Assembly (NCBI GenBank): GCA_028572035.1
Contig: JAPVWE010000021.1
Location: 1-11,495, forward strand
Direction of reading: 5' to 3'
DNA from: Desulfobacteraceae bacterium
GTDB lineage: Bacteria; Desulfobacterota; DSM-4660; Desulfatiglandales; B25-G16
Length of the DNA stretch: 11,495 nt
The position numbers and the translations under genes are program-made. The notes beneath the pieces are model-generated. The model searched no databases, had not been told where the DNA came from, and saw nothing but the letters and a program-made list of their open reading frames with translations. Shown one piece after another: positions 1-7,811 of the stretch. Position 1 is the first letter of the stretch. Each line of letters starts with the position of its first letter.

Positions 1-84
1 AACTCGTCATTGTCTTCTAGGGCCTTTGTCCGTGTGCGCCAGTTTGAAGCGGCCTACCGACTCGTCTTTGTGAGGGCATGGTAA
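1..84 (+). CDS. Possible C-terminal end of a transposase (partial)
   Basis: An open frame runs from the first base to a TAA at 82-84, giving 27 residues ending in LVFVRAW. The frame is rich in Arg, Val and Phe. Its end overlaps a 66-bp repeat (74-139) that recurs inverted at the other end of the window, which is the arrangement expected where a transposase gene runs into its element's terminal repeat. I do not recognise the family from so short a tail, and a chance open frame is possible. The inference rests on the repeat context, not on homology. Confidence 0.3.
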   Translation, partial: NSSLSSRAFVRVRQFEAAYRLVFVRAW

Positions 85-139
85 AAAAAGACATCTCCAT
101 GCTCATTCACCAGTTAATTTCAAAGAGCTAAAATGTTAC
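74..139 (+). repeat. Left arm of a 66-bp inverted repeat shared with the other window end
   Basis: Bases 74-139 are the reverse complement of 11360-11425 with one mismatch (C at 95). The arms diverge at both edges. The outer edge at 139/140 is taken as the boundary between the repeat element and chromosomal DNA, because the unique gene cluster begins there. The likeliest reading is the terminal inverted repeat of an insertion sequence lying mostly outside the window. A short dispersed intergenic repeat in two orientations is the alternative. Confidence 0.8.
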
Positions 140-157
140 AAAAAATGTATATTTTTA

Positions 158-186
158 TTGACTTTTACCGATGAAGTTGTTAGATG
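158..186 (+). promoter_or_regulatory. Candidate sigma-70 promoter for the yqeY-like gene
   Basis: TTGACT at 158-163 is a good -35 match. About 16-17 nt downstream lie only weak -10 candidates (TTAGAT at 180-185 or TAGATG at 181-186). It sits between the repeat edge and the first gene, where a promoter is needed unless transcription reads in from the left. Confidence 0.35.
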
Positions 187-217
187 AGAAAGTTTAAATT
201 TTCAAGGAGATATTCCT

Positions 218-661
218 ATGGCCTTATATGATGATATCCTTGTTGATTTCAAAAAGTCATTAAAGGAGCAGGACAAGGCAAGGCTTTCCGTATTGAGAGG
301 GTTGAAGTCCGCAATCAAGAATAAACATGTTGAATTACGTAAGGAACTTACCGATGATCAGATCAGGGGAGTAATATCATCAGAGATCAAGAAAAGGAAG
401 GAGGCAATTGACAAATTCGGTCAGGGTTCACGTCAAGATCTCGTGGAAAAAGAGGAGGCAGAATCAAGGATCTTATCCGATTATTTGCCGCCCCAGCTGT
501 TAACCGAAGAAATCAAAGTAATAGTAACTCAGGCAATTGAGGAAATATCGGCCAGTAGTCCAAAAGACTTAGGTGGGGTTATGAAATCCGTGATGCCTAA
601 GTTGGCGGGAAGGGCTGATGGCCGCGAAGTCAATAGGATAGCACGAGAACTATTGAGTTAG
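218..661 (+). CDS. yqeY: GatB/YqeY domain-containing protein
   Basis: The 147-residue product has the length and character of the stand-alone GatB/YqeY (PF09424) family: a helical protein with an Arg/Lys-rich first half, the conserved segment around residues 86-92 (LSDYLPPQL), and a C-terminal half with the GVMKSVMPKLAGRADG element. The related domain forms the tail of the GatB subunit of the tRNA-dependent amidotransferase, but the free protein has no firmly assigned reaction. The ATG at 218 is preceded by AAGGAG at 203-208 with 9 nt spacing, a strong ribosome binding site. In many bacteria this gene follows rpsU and precedes dnaG/rpoD. Here rpsU is not visible, since the left side is cut by a repeat element. 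It is probably first in a transcript with mutS2, dnaG and rpoD. Confidence 0.94.
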   Translation: MALYDDILVDFKKSLKEQDKARLSVLRGLKSAIKNKHVELRKELTDDQIRGVISSEIKKRKEAIDKFGQGSRQDLVEKEEAESRILSDYLPPQLLTEEIKVIVTQAIEEISASSPKDLGGVMKSVMPKLAGRADGREVNRIARELLS

Positions 662-691
662 GGAGATAGGGTTTAATCCTTTAAAACCCAC
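661..691 (+). promoter_or_regulatory. Shine-Dalgarno-like GGGAG separated from the mutS2 start by a hairpin
   Basis: GGGAGATAGGG (661-671) is the only purine-rich stretch before the mutS2 ATG at 692, but GGGAG lies more than 25 nt from it. The intervening bases can fold: GGGTTTAA (669-676) with TTAAAACCC (681-689), one bulged A and a TCCT loop. Folding would shorten the effective spacing to a few nucleotides. The frame is closed by TAA at 674-676, so no upstream in-frame start exists. Confidence 0.45.
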
Positions 692-3073
692 ATGATAGAA
701 TACTCACTTAGGGTACTTGAATACTATCGGCTGCTCAATATCTTATCAAATTATGCTGCTTCTCCCTTAGGTCGTTCAGACTGTCTGTCACTCAAGCCAT
801 TAAAAGAACTGGAATCTATTAAGGCTGAGCAGAGGCTAGTTTCGGAGATGAAGGAGGTTCTGCTTACTAAGGGCCTTGTCTCTTTATCGAGCCTTGTTGA
901 TCTCAGGCCTGTCTTAAGGAAAGCTGGCAAAAAAGGGGCCTGCCTTGAACCGAAACAACTCTTATCCATTCATAATCTAATACTGGTATCTAATCAGGTA
1001 AAGAATTGGATATATGAGGCAAGAGACTTATGCCCTTCCTTGATGGATATACTTGATAATATCCCAGCATGTTGTGATCTCGCTAAGGAGATCGGAAGGT
1101 CAATAACCGAAGATGGAGGAATATCAGATTCTGCAAGTCCGTTACTTGCAACCATAAGATCCCAGAGGGTAACCCTAAGAGGGGTAGTGGAGAAAAAGCT
1201 AAATGAGATCTTGAGCAGACTTGAATTTAGCGATGATAACCTTGTATCAGTGAGAGATGGTCGCTATGTTGTTTCTATTAGAACTGATAAGAGAAATCTC
1301 ATTAAGGGGATTGTCCATGGTTACTCCAGGACTCACTCCACATGCTTTGTGGAACCACTGGCAGCAGTAGAGGAAAACAATGATCTGGTGGAGTTGACAG
1401 ATAGGGAAAGGGAGGAGGAGAGAAAGGTCTTAGAAAGGCTTACAGACCTGGTATCTGATTTTTCATCTGAGCTTCTTACCTGTTTAGAGATTATGGGAAG
1501 GGGTGACGGCATTTTTGCCAGGGCAGAATTTAGTAGGGCTATAAACGGAATAAGCCCGATTCTTACCTCAAGAAAGACTGTGTATCTTTTAGGTGCCCTG
1601 AACCCTATACTCCTTTCCCTCTATCTTGATTCCAGTAAAGAGGATAAGACAGAAAGTAAAGAGAGCGTAGTTCCTATAGAAATTAAAATAGATGCAGAAA
1701 AAAGCATCCTTGTAATTTCAGGTCCCAATAGGGGCGGAAAGACTGTGGCATTAAAGACGCTTGGTCTATTAGCCCTTATGTCTCAGGCTGGCATGCATAT
1801 CCCTGCTAAGGAGGGAAGCCGACTGGGTGTTTTTGATAACATACTGGCCGAGATCGGAGACGAACAGGATATATCAGCGGGATTAAGCACATTCTCTGCC
1901 CGCCTGGAACATCTAAGAGAGATTGTAGATCTGGCAGGTGAAAAGTCTCTGATAATCCTGGATGAGCTTGGTGCAGGTACAGATCCAGATGAGGGTACCT
2001 CACTGGCCATGTCCATCCTGGACTACGTTTCGGAGAAGGGTTCCCTGGGTGCGATCTCTACACACTATCAAAAACTGAAGAGATATAGCCTGATTAACAA
2101 GAAGGCCCAGAATGCATCTGTTGAGTTTGATCAAGAGAAGGGGAGACCTACATTCAGATTACTAACCGGGATGCCAGGAGTAAGTCATGCCATCGAGATA
2201 GCCCGGGATATGGGCATTAAACCTGAGATAATTGATAAGGCTGCTACATACCTGGGAAAAGACAGGGGAGAGCCTGATTTGGTTATGGAAGAGCTTGCCA
2301 AGATGATGGAGGAACTGAAAGGGGAAAAAGAGGCTGTTACAGTTGCCAGGCAAGAATACGTGGAATCCAAGAAGAGGTTAGAGGAAGAACAGGAGAGATT
2401 GAGTGAACAACTAAATGAGATGCTGGCTGAAAAAGAACAGGTGGCAGAGGGGCTCTTATCTGAGGCAAAAAGGGAGTTTGGTGAGGCGATAGGATATCTA
2501 AAAGAAAAAGGGCCGGATGGCCAGCTCAAAGCAACCCAGAGATATACCAGGGCAAAAAGAGAACTGATGGATGCCATAGCAGGGCTAAAGGAGGAAAAAA
2601 AATCAACTAATCATATTCCCGTTACTATTGGACAGTCTGTTTTCCATAAGAAATCCAAAAAAAAAGGTTGGGTTATTGGTATTGATGAGAGTTCTTCAAA
2701 GGTTCAGGTCTTAATAGGAAATGTGAAGCTTACTGTTGATTCATCTGAGGTGATTCCAGAATCAAAGGCACCTTCTCAACAGGAGGAAAGCCAGGAAAGG
2801 GGAAAACAATGGTCTGTTTCAAGCACAGCCATGGATAAAAGAGAGTTAAACCTTATTGGTTATACTATTGCTAACGCCCTTCCCCTGGTGGACAGGATGA
2901 TAGATCAGGCTGTGGTTCACGGATATACAAGAGTGAAGATAATCCATGGTATTGGTTCAGGCACCTTAAAAAAGGCTATCAGGGAACAGCTAAAGGAGAA
3001 TTCTTACGTGAAGGATTTTATCTCTGGGGGTAGGGACGGGGGGAGTGATGGCATAACAGTAGTTGAGTTTTAA
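692..3073 (+). CDS. mutS2: Endonuclease MutS2 (MutS family ATPase with Smr domain)
   Basis: This 793-residue protein has the normal MutS2 length and layout. An N-terminal MutS core/clamp region is followed by the ABC-type ATPase, with Walker A GPNRGGKT at residues 344-351, Walker B/D-loop ILDELGAGTD around residues 422-431 and the switch ISTHY near residue 457. A Glu/Lys-rich coiled coil (about 530-640), a KOW-like linker and a C-terminal Smr domain (about 718-793) follow. MutS2 proteins lack the mismatch-recognition domain. They are linked to suppression of recombination and, in Bacillus, to rescue of collided ribosomes. The Smr signature HGIGSG is intact at 752-757, but the usual LDLRG motif reads LNLIG at 719-723, losing both the Asp and the Arg. 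The start is the only in-frame one. It lies 30 nt after the yqeY stop and suggests co-transcription. Confidence 0.97.
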   Translation: MIEYSLRVLEYYRLLNILSNYAASPLGRSDCLSLKPLKELESIKAEQRLVSEMKEVLLTKGLVSLSSLVDLRPVLRKAGKKGACLEPKQLLSIHNLILVSNQVKNWIYEARDLCPSLMDILDNIPACCDLAKEIGRSITEDGGISDSASPLLATIRSQRVTLRGVVEKKLNEILSRLEFSDDNLVSVRDGRYVVSIRTDKRNLIKGIVHGYSRTHSTCFVEPLAAVEENNDLVELTDREREEERKVLERLTDLVSDFSSELLTCLEIMGRGDGIFARAEFSRAINGISPILTSRKTVYLLGALNPILLSLYLDSSKEDKTESKESVVPIEIKIDAEKSILVISGPNRGGKTVALKTLGLLALMSQAGMHIPAKEGSRLGVFDNILAEIGDEQDISAGLSTFSARLEHLREIVDLAGEKSLIILDELGAGTDPDEGTSLAMSILDYVSEKGSLGAISTHYQKLKRYSLINKKAQNASVEFDQEKGRPTFRLLTGMPGVSHAIEIARDMGIKPEIIDKAATYLGKDRGEPDLVMEELAKMMEELKGEKEAVTVARQEYVESKKRLEEEQERLSEQLNEMLAEKEQVAEGLLSEAKREFGEAIGYLKEKGPDGQLKATQRYTRAKRELMDAIAGLKEEKKSTNHIPVTIGQSVFHKKSKKKGWVIGIDESSSKVQVLIGNVKLTVDSSEVIPESKAPSQQEESQERGKQWSVSSTAMDKRELNLIGYTIANALPLVDRMIDQAVVHGYTRVKIIHGIGSGTLKKAIREQLKENSYVKDFISGGRDGGSDGITVVEF

Positions 3074-3079
3074 AAGTGA

Positions 3080-3179
3080 CTAAAGTGAGCTAAAGTTTAA
3101 AGTGAACTAAAGTTTAAAAAAATAAAATGGTTAAGCAATTTAGCTCACTCTGAACTTTAATTGCTTTAGCTCACTTTAG
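3080..3179 (+). repeat. Cluster of short direct and inverted repeats between mutS2 and dnaG
   Basis: CTAAAGTGAGCTAAAG (3080-3095) is the exact reverse complement of 3164-3179. Related units of the form AGTGA(A/G)CTAAA occur again in direct orientation at about 3101-3111, and inverted as TTTAGCTCACT at 3139-3149 and 3166-3176. The whole intergenic gap can therefore form alternative stem-loops. It resembles dispersed intergenic repeats of AGTGAGCTAAAGT type that I associate with metagenomic bacterial genomes. No rho-independent terminator is evident, so the gap need not separate transcripts. Confidence 0.8.
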
Positions 3180-3190
3180 GCACTTAAATC

Positions 3191-4951
3191 ATGGACTTTT
3201 CAGATGCCAAAGAAGAGGTAAGGAAGGCAGCAGACATTGTCGAGATCATCGGGCAGCATGTGCAATTGAAAAAGAGAGGACAGAATCATGTCGGGCTCTG
3301 TCCCTTTCATTCCGAAAGATCACCTTCTTTTACCGTTAACCAGGACAAGCAGATATATCATTGTTTCGGTTGTGGCAGGGGCGGTGACGTGTTTACCTTT
3401 TGGATGGAGTATCATAATCTCACTTTTCCCCAGTCTCTCAAGGATCTGGCTGAGCGCTATAATATTGATCTACCCCGATATAGAGATGCACCTGCTGAAA
3501 GAGAAAAGACTGAATTAAAAGATCAGTTGTTCAAGATAAATGACCTGGCCGCCGACTATCTTCATGCTATGCTAGTAAAGGATGTCGGCGGAAGGCCTGG
3601 GAGGGACTATTTTTCGAGACGACATATATCTCGAGAAACTATTTCCGCTTTTAGACTTGGATACGCAGTCAACAAATGGGATGGATTGGTCAATTACCTC
3701 AAATCGAAGAACATCTCCCTGGATAGAGGAGCAAAGGCCGGGCTTATTGTCCCTAAAAAGGATGGAGACTACTATGATCGTTTCAGGGGCAGGATAATAT
3801 TTCCTATCATTGATCTCAACCATAAAGTTATCGGTTTTGGGGGGAGGATCTTGGATGATTCCCTACCTAAATATATCAATACACCAGAGACACCACTCTA
3901 TCATAAAGGAGATTCCTTGTATGGCCTTGATTCCGCATTTAAAGATATCAGGGAAAGGGGTCTGGCAATAATCGTGGAAGGATATATGGATATGCTGGTT
4001 CTCAGGCAACATGGCATTTCAAATGTTGTTGCAACCTTAGGGACAGCACTTACGAGTAATCAGATAAGGAGATTAAAAGGATATACAAAAGAGGTGGTAG
4101 TCTTATTTGATCCTGATGATGCAGGGCGGCAAGCTGCCTTGAAGAGTTTCCCCTTATTTCTGAATGGAGGCATTTCCGCAAAGGTTCTTGTTCTTCCTCA
4201 AGGAGAAGACCCGGATAGTTTTGTAAACAGGTACGGTTCAGATAAGTTCAAGGAACTTTTAGAAGGAGCAACACCTATTTTTGATTTCTATCTTGATCAG
4301 GCACTAGCGCGTATGGATGCCGGAGTTGATGGACAGATCAGGGTATTGAGCGAGGTTTTGCCTATATTTATGGACTTAGAACAGGGAGCTACCAAGTTTT
4401 TATATGTGCACAGGTTTTCAGAGAAGACAGAGATAAGTGAGGATATCGTCTGGGAAGAATTAAGGCGCCGGGAGGATAAAAGGCCAGAAAGAAGGGACAC
4501 CTCTCAGCTTAAACGCAGATTTCTTTCGGGTCAAGATTCAAGGAAATACGGCTCTGATCTACAGTTTCTCAACCTTTTGGTCCATTACCCGGAAACAATT
4601 GACACCTTCAGGGATCAGGAATGGGAATTGATTGTATCTGATCCCGAGATCATTAAGATTATCAGGATCCTTATGGAAAAGTCTCCCTCTGGAGGAGACC
4701 TGGATCTGAATAGGATCGAGGAATCTCTTGACAGCCCTAAAGCGAAAGAACAGCTCAGACGTCTTTTGATGTCTAAGCCTATATATAGTGATGAATCAGT
4801 CAGCCAGGCAGTTGATGAATTTGTTCGAAAGATAGCCAGAGTCAAGATATCTCAATCCTTCAGAAAGGCATCAGCTGAAGGCGATATAGAAACGCTAGAT
4901 CGCTTGATAAAGGCAAAGCAAGCTCTTGACTTACCCAGCAGAGAGAATTAA
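3191..4951 (+). CDS. dnaG: DNA primase DnaG
   Basis: DnaG synthesises the RNA primers for replication forks and works with the replicative helicase DnaB. The 586-residue product is of normal length. The N-terminal CHC2 zinc-binding domain uses C37, H40, C58 and C61. The RNA-polymerase core and TOPRIM fold follow, with the metal-binding glutamate E263 in VEGYMD and the acidic motif FDPDDAG with D307 and D309. A variable helical C-terminal part (about 430-586) is the expected helicase-binding region. The ATG at 3191 has only a weak AGG (3178-3180) in front of it, inside the edge of the repeat cluster, so initiation may be inefficient. Low primase expression is usual in this operon type. The gene lies 117 nt after mutS2 and 23 nt before rpoD. 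Confidence 0.98.
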   Translation: MDFSDAKEEVRKAADIVEIIGQHVQLKKRGQNHVGLCPFHSERSPSFTVNQDKQIYHCFGCGRGGDVFTFWMEYHNLTFPQSLKDLAERYNIDLPRYRDAPAEREKTELKDQLFKINDLAADYLHAMLVKDVGGRPGRDYFSRRHISRETISAFRLGYAVNKWDGLVNYLKSKNISLDRGAKAGLIVPKKDGDYYDRFRGRIIFPIIDLNHKVIGFGGRILDDSLPKYINTPETPLYHKGDSLYGLDSAFKDIRERGLAIIVEGYMDMLVLRQHGISNVVATLGTALTSNQIRRLKGYTKEVVVLFDPDDAGRQAALKSFPLFLNGGISAKVLVLPQGEDPDSFVNRYGSDKFKELLEGATPIFDFYLDQALARMDAGVDGQIRVLSEVLPIFMDLEQGATKFLYVHRFSEKTEISEDIVWEELRRREDKRPERRDTSQLKRRFLSGQDSRKYGSDLQFLNLLVHYPETIDTFRDQEWELIVSDPEIIKIIRILMEKSPSGGDLDLNRIEESLDSPKAKEQLRRLLMSKPIYSDESVSQAVDEFVRKIARVKISQSFRKASAEGDIETLDRLIKAKQALDLPSREN

Positions 4952-4974
4952 TCCTTTATATAAGGAGGTTTTAG

Positions 4975-6741
4975 ATGGCAAAAAATGATGATGAGATTAA
5001 CTTACGGAGGTTAATCAACATTGGTAAGGATAAGGGTTATATTACTTACCAGGAGCTGAATGAGGATCTATCTAATGACATAATATCATCAGAAGAGATT
5101 GATGATCTGTTGCAGATGTTCGAAGATCTAAATATCAAGGTAGTAAGTGAACCTGCCAGTAGAAAGATCCAAAAGAGCAAGAAAAAGCCCGCTGAAGGGG
5201 GAAAGGAAAATAAAGAAGGGAAGAATTCGTTTAACCAACTCGAGGAGGAATATACTACAAAAACATATGATCCGGTCAAGATGTATTTGAGGGAGATGGG
5301 TCTTATTTCACTGCTAAGCAGAGAAGGAGAAGTGGAAATAGCAAAGAGGATTGAAGCCGGCGAGAATCAGGTACTCACTTCCCTTATTAGATGTCGTTTA
5401 GGAGTAAAGTATATAACAGAGTTGGGTAGAGATTTAGAGGCCGGAACAATAAAGGTTAGGGATATAGTCAACGATTTAGAGGATGAATACAATTTGCATC
5501 AAATAGGTCAGAGGAGGGATTTGTTGCTTAGCCTCATAAATAGGATGAATGCCCCGGATGAGGAAATCTGCACCTTATGGCATAATTTGAAGGGTTACTG
5601 TGATTCAGCACAAAGAAAGAGATTAAAGGCCGCCATTGATAAAAAACAACATAAAATCTTTGAGACGATGAAGTCATTTAAACTGGAAAAAAGGCATATT
5701 CAGAAGATGGTAGAAAGATATAAGGAGATCCTTGATCGCTTAGAAGAACTGGAAAAAACGTTGACTGACTGTCTGCTAAGGGCGGGGGGGAAACCCCTGT
5801 CTTATCTAGAGGAATGCCTGGAGGAATTATCAACTTGTGAAGAAGGCGGCAAGAAGGTTAAGGCCTTGAATATGCCAAAAGAAGAGAGTTTACTTTTAAT
5901 AGCTAAGATAAAGGAAACCAAGGATTGTATTGATGAAATAGAGAATAGGACAACAATGTCCTCAAAAGAGCTGAAAAAGATAGCCAGGGAGATAGATGAC
6001 GGCTTAAGGAAGGCAGAGTTCGCTAAGGATGAGCTTATAAAGGCTAATCTCAGGTTGGTGGTAAGTATTGCAAAGAAATATACCAATAGAGGTCTTCAAT
6101 TCCTTGATCTTATCCAGGAGGGGAATATTGGCTTGATGAAAGCGGTAGATAAGTTTGAATATCAGAGAGGATATAAATTCAGCACCTATGCTACCTGGTG
6201 GATCAGGCAAGCTATAACCAGGGCCATTGCTGACCAGGCACGAACAATAAGGATACCAGTTCATATGATAGAGACAATCAACAAGCTTATTAAGATTTCA
6301 CGGAGCCTGGTTCAAGAGCGCGGTAGGGAGCCAAACCCGGAAGAAATCGCCGAGAAGATGGGGTTCCCCCTGGAAAAGGTGCGGAAGGTTTTAAAGATTG
6401 CCAAAGAGCCCATTTCTCTGGAAACACCCATTGGCGAAGAAGAGGATAGTCATTTGGGAGATTTTATTGAGGATAAAAAGATAATGTCTCCAGTTGAAGC
6501 GGTTACAAAGTTTGACTTGAGTGAGCAGACGAGGAATGTGATGACTACCCTGACACCCAGAGAGGAAAAGGTATTGAGAAAGAGGTTCGGTGTAGGTGAA
6601 AAGGCCGATCATACACTGGAAGAGGTGGGCAGAGAGTTTAGTGTCACGAGAGAAAGGATAAGGCAGATAGAGGCTAAGGCCTTAAGGAAACTAAGACACC
6701 CCAGGAGGAGGAAATTATTGGAGAGCTTTACTGAATTTTAG
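4975..6741 (+). CDS. rpoD: RNA polymerase primary sigma factor RpoD (sigma-70)
   Basis: This is the housekeeping sigma factor that directs RNA polymerase to -35/-10 promoters. All group 1 regions are visible in 588 residues: region 1.1 at the N-terminus (about 5-60), an acidic/basic linker, region 1.2 with DPVKMYLREMG near residue 98, a non-conserved helical insert (about 130-340), and region 2 from about 355 with FLDLIQEGNIGLMKAVDKF and the -10 recognition segment YATWWIRQAI. Region 3 follows, then region 4 from about 528 with the helix-turn-helix EEVGREFSVTRERIRQIEAK. AAGGAGG at 4962-4968, 6 nt before ATG, is the best ribosome binding site in the window and contrasts with the weak one of dnaG. 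This fits higher sigma than primase output from one mRNA. No clear terminator follows the stop. Confidence 0.98.
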   Translation: MAKNDDEINLRRLINIGKDKGYITYQELNEDLSNDIISSEEIDDLLQMFEDLNIKVVSEPASRKIQKSKKKPAEGGKENKEGKNSFNQLEEEYTTKTYDPVKMYLREMGLISLLSREGEVEIAKRIEAGENQVLTSLIRCRLGVKYITELGRDLEAGTIKVRDIVNDLEDEYNLHQIGQRRDLLLSLINRMNAPDEEICTLWHNLKGYCDSAQRKRLKAAIDKKQHKIFETMKSFKLEKRHIQKMVERYKEILDRLEELEKTLTDCLLRAGGKPLSYLEECLEELSTCEEGGKKVKALNMPKEESLLLIAKIKETKDCIDEIENRTTMSSKELKKIAREIDDGLRKAEFAKDELIKANLRLVVSIAKKYTNRGLQFLDLIQEGNIGLMKAVDKFEYQRGYKFSTYATWWIRQAITRAIADQARTIRIPVHMIETINKLIKISRSLVQERGREPNPEEIAEKMGFPLEKVRKVLKIAKEPISLETPIGEEEDSHLGDFIEDKKIMSPVEAVTKFDLSEQTRNVMTTLTPREEKVLRKRFGVGEKADHTLEEVGREFSVTRERIRQIEAKALRKLRHPRRRKLLESFTEF

Positions 6742-6770
6742 TCAAAGCTGCTCAATTGCCTTTATTTCCC

Positions 6771-6800
6771 TTGACATCTAAATTTCAATTCAGTTACCAT
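6771..6800 (+). promoter_or_regulatory. Sigma-70-like promoter for the tRNA gene
   Basis: A perfect TTGACA (6771-6776) is followed after 18 nt by TACCAT (6795-6800), which keeps four of six -10 positions. Transcription would begin near 6807, about 10 nt before the mature tRNA 5' end. Confidence 0.6.
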
Positions 6801-6816
6801 GACTGCATAGAAAAAA

Positions 6817-6889
6817 GGGCCCATAGCTCAGTTGGAAGAGCCACCGGCTCATAACCGGTAGGTCCCTGGTTCGAGACCAGGTGGGCCCA
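6817..6889 (+). tRNA. tRNA with CAT anticodon, probably elongator tRNA-Met
   Basis: The cloverleaf closes fully. The acceptor arms GGGCCCA and TGGGCCC are complementary, the D arm is GCTC/GAGC, and the anticodon stem ACCGG/CCGGT encloses loop CTCATAA with anticodon CAT. The T arm CCTGG/CCAGG encloses TTCGAGA. The discriminator is A at 6889 and the next bases are TCA, so the 3' CCA is not encoded and must be added enzymatically. The fully paired first acceptor base pair and the absence of the three G-C pairs of initiator tRNA exclude tRNA-fMet. CAT could also be a lysidine-modified tRNA-Ile2, but the overall sequence is closer to elongator Met as I know it. Confidence 0.95.
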
Positions 6890-6963
6890 TCAGAGCCTTT
6901 AAAGGATAAGAAAAAGATGCTCGATTATCGATGGGTGTCTTTCAAAATGTTTATCTTAAGGAA

Positions 6964-6997
6964 GAGAGGGCGCCTCTTTAGTATAGGACGCCCTTTC
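6964..6997 (+). terminator. Hairpin downstream of the tRNA, possible terminator
   Basis: GAGAGGGCG (6964-6972) pairs with CGCCCTTTC (6989-6997), 9 bp including one G-U, and is followed by ATTTTG. The T run is short and the loop is 16 nt, so termination is plausible but not certain. A competing small hairpin AGAGG/CCTCT (6965-6977) overlaps it. Confidence 0.45.
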
Positions 6998-7025
6998 ATT
7001 TTGTCTGACAAAAAATATGTAAGGT

Positions 7026-7748
7026 GTGAAATTGGATGAAAAGCTTAACGTACTCTTAATGATACAGTCAATTGATACTAAATTTGATAACATAAGTAGG
7101 GAAAAAGAAGAGACTCCTAAAGAGATTGAGAAGTTAAAAGAGGGTCTCGATCTTTTGGACAGCACCGTGGAGCAGAATTTATCTACTGTTGAAGAGCTAA
7201 AAAAAGAGAGGAGGAAAGTCGAGAGGGAGTTAGAAGAGATAGACCTTAAGCTTAAGAAGAGCAAGCTGAGGCTGAATGAGGTCAAGTCAAATAGGGAATA
7301 CCAGGCTGTCTTGAAAGAGATTGAGGACCTTAAGGACTTTACTTTTCAAAAAGAAGAAACGGTGATAAAATGGATGGAGGAGATTGAGATCCAGGAAAAG
7401 AAATGTGCCGATAATACTGTTAGGCGGGAGGAATCTCAAGAAGAATACAAGAGCAATGAAAAGGCATTTTCCCAAAGGATAAGAGAACTTGATAAAGAGG
7501 TTCAATCTCTTAATGAGAAAAGGGTCCAATTGTCCCCAAACCTTGACGAGGACCTATTAAGGCAGTATAATGGATTAAGGTCGCATTTAAAAGGTCGGGT
7601 GGTAGTTCCAGTGATAGATGGTGTTTGTCAGGAATGTCACTTAGGTATCCCTCCCCAGCAGTATAACGAGTTAATTAAAGGAGATTCACTGCAAAGTTGC
7701 CCTCATTGCAGTAGGATTATTTATTGGGAAGACGATAGCGGGATTTAG
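7026..7748 (+). CDS. Coiled-coil C4 zinc-ribbon protein (DUF164 / CT398-like)
   Basis: The product is 240 residues from GTG 7026, or 238 from TTG 7032. Residues about 15-175 are a long Glu/Lys/Leu heptad-rich coiled coil. The C-terminus carries a zinc ribbon with cysteines at 201, 204, 225 and 228 (CQEC and CPHC). This is the arrangement of the DUF164 family, whose chlamydial member CT398 forms coiled-coil hairpins and was reported to contact sigma-54 and secretion components. The general function is not established. The start is ambiguous. TAA at 7020-7022 closes the frame, and TAAGG (7020-7024) sits almost against the GTG but about 7 nt from TTG 7032, so TTG may be the real start. The gene lies between the tRNA and rnpB, a neighbourhood I associate with deltaproteobacterial genomes. 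Confidence 0.9.
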   Translation: MKLDEKLNVLLMIQSIDTKFDNISREKEETPKEIEKLKEGLDLLDSTVEQNLSTVEELKKERRKVERELEEIDLKLKKSKLRLNEVKSNREYQAVLKEIEDLKDFTFQKEETVIKWMEEIEIQEKKCADNTVRREESQEEYKSNEKAFSQRIRELDKEVQSLNEKRVQLSPNLDEDLLRQYNGLRSHLKGRVVVPVIDGVCQECHLGIPPQQYNELIKGDSLQSCPHCSRIIYWEDDSGI

Positions 7749-7750
7749 GG

Positions 7751-7805
7751 ATTTTCGATTTTAGGTTTTTGATCAATCGAAAATTGGCAGTCGGCAATCG
7801 AAAAT
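7751..7805 (+). repeat. AATCGAAAAT inverted/direct repeat cluster before rnpB
   Basis: ATTTTCGATT (7751-7760) is exactly inverted as AATCGAAAAT at 7775-7784 and again directly at 7796-7805. The first pair forms a 10-bp stem with a 14-nt loop just after the zinc-ribbon gene. It may end that transcript or be part of the leader of rnpB. This kind of CGAAAAT repeat is a common dispersed intergenic sequence in metagenome-derived genomes. No separate rnpB promoter is obvious. Confidence 0.65.
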
Positions 7806-7811
7806 GGATGG

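Noticed and set aside
2185..2577. 130-codon minus-strand frame inside mutS2
   Set aside because: It is a Ser-rich antisense shadow of the Glu/Lys-rich coiled coil of MutS2, with no independent start signals.
3080..3179. CRISPR-like array
   Set aside because: The units are about 11-16 bp, irregularly spaced and in both orientations, with no spacers of constant length and no cas genes nearby.
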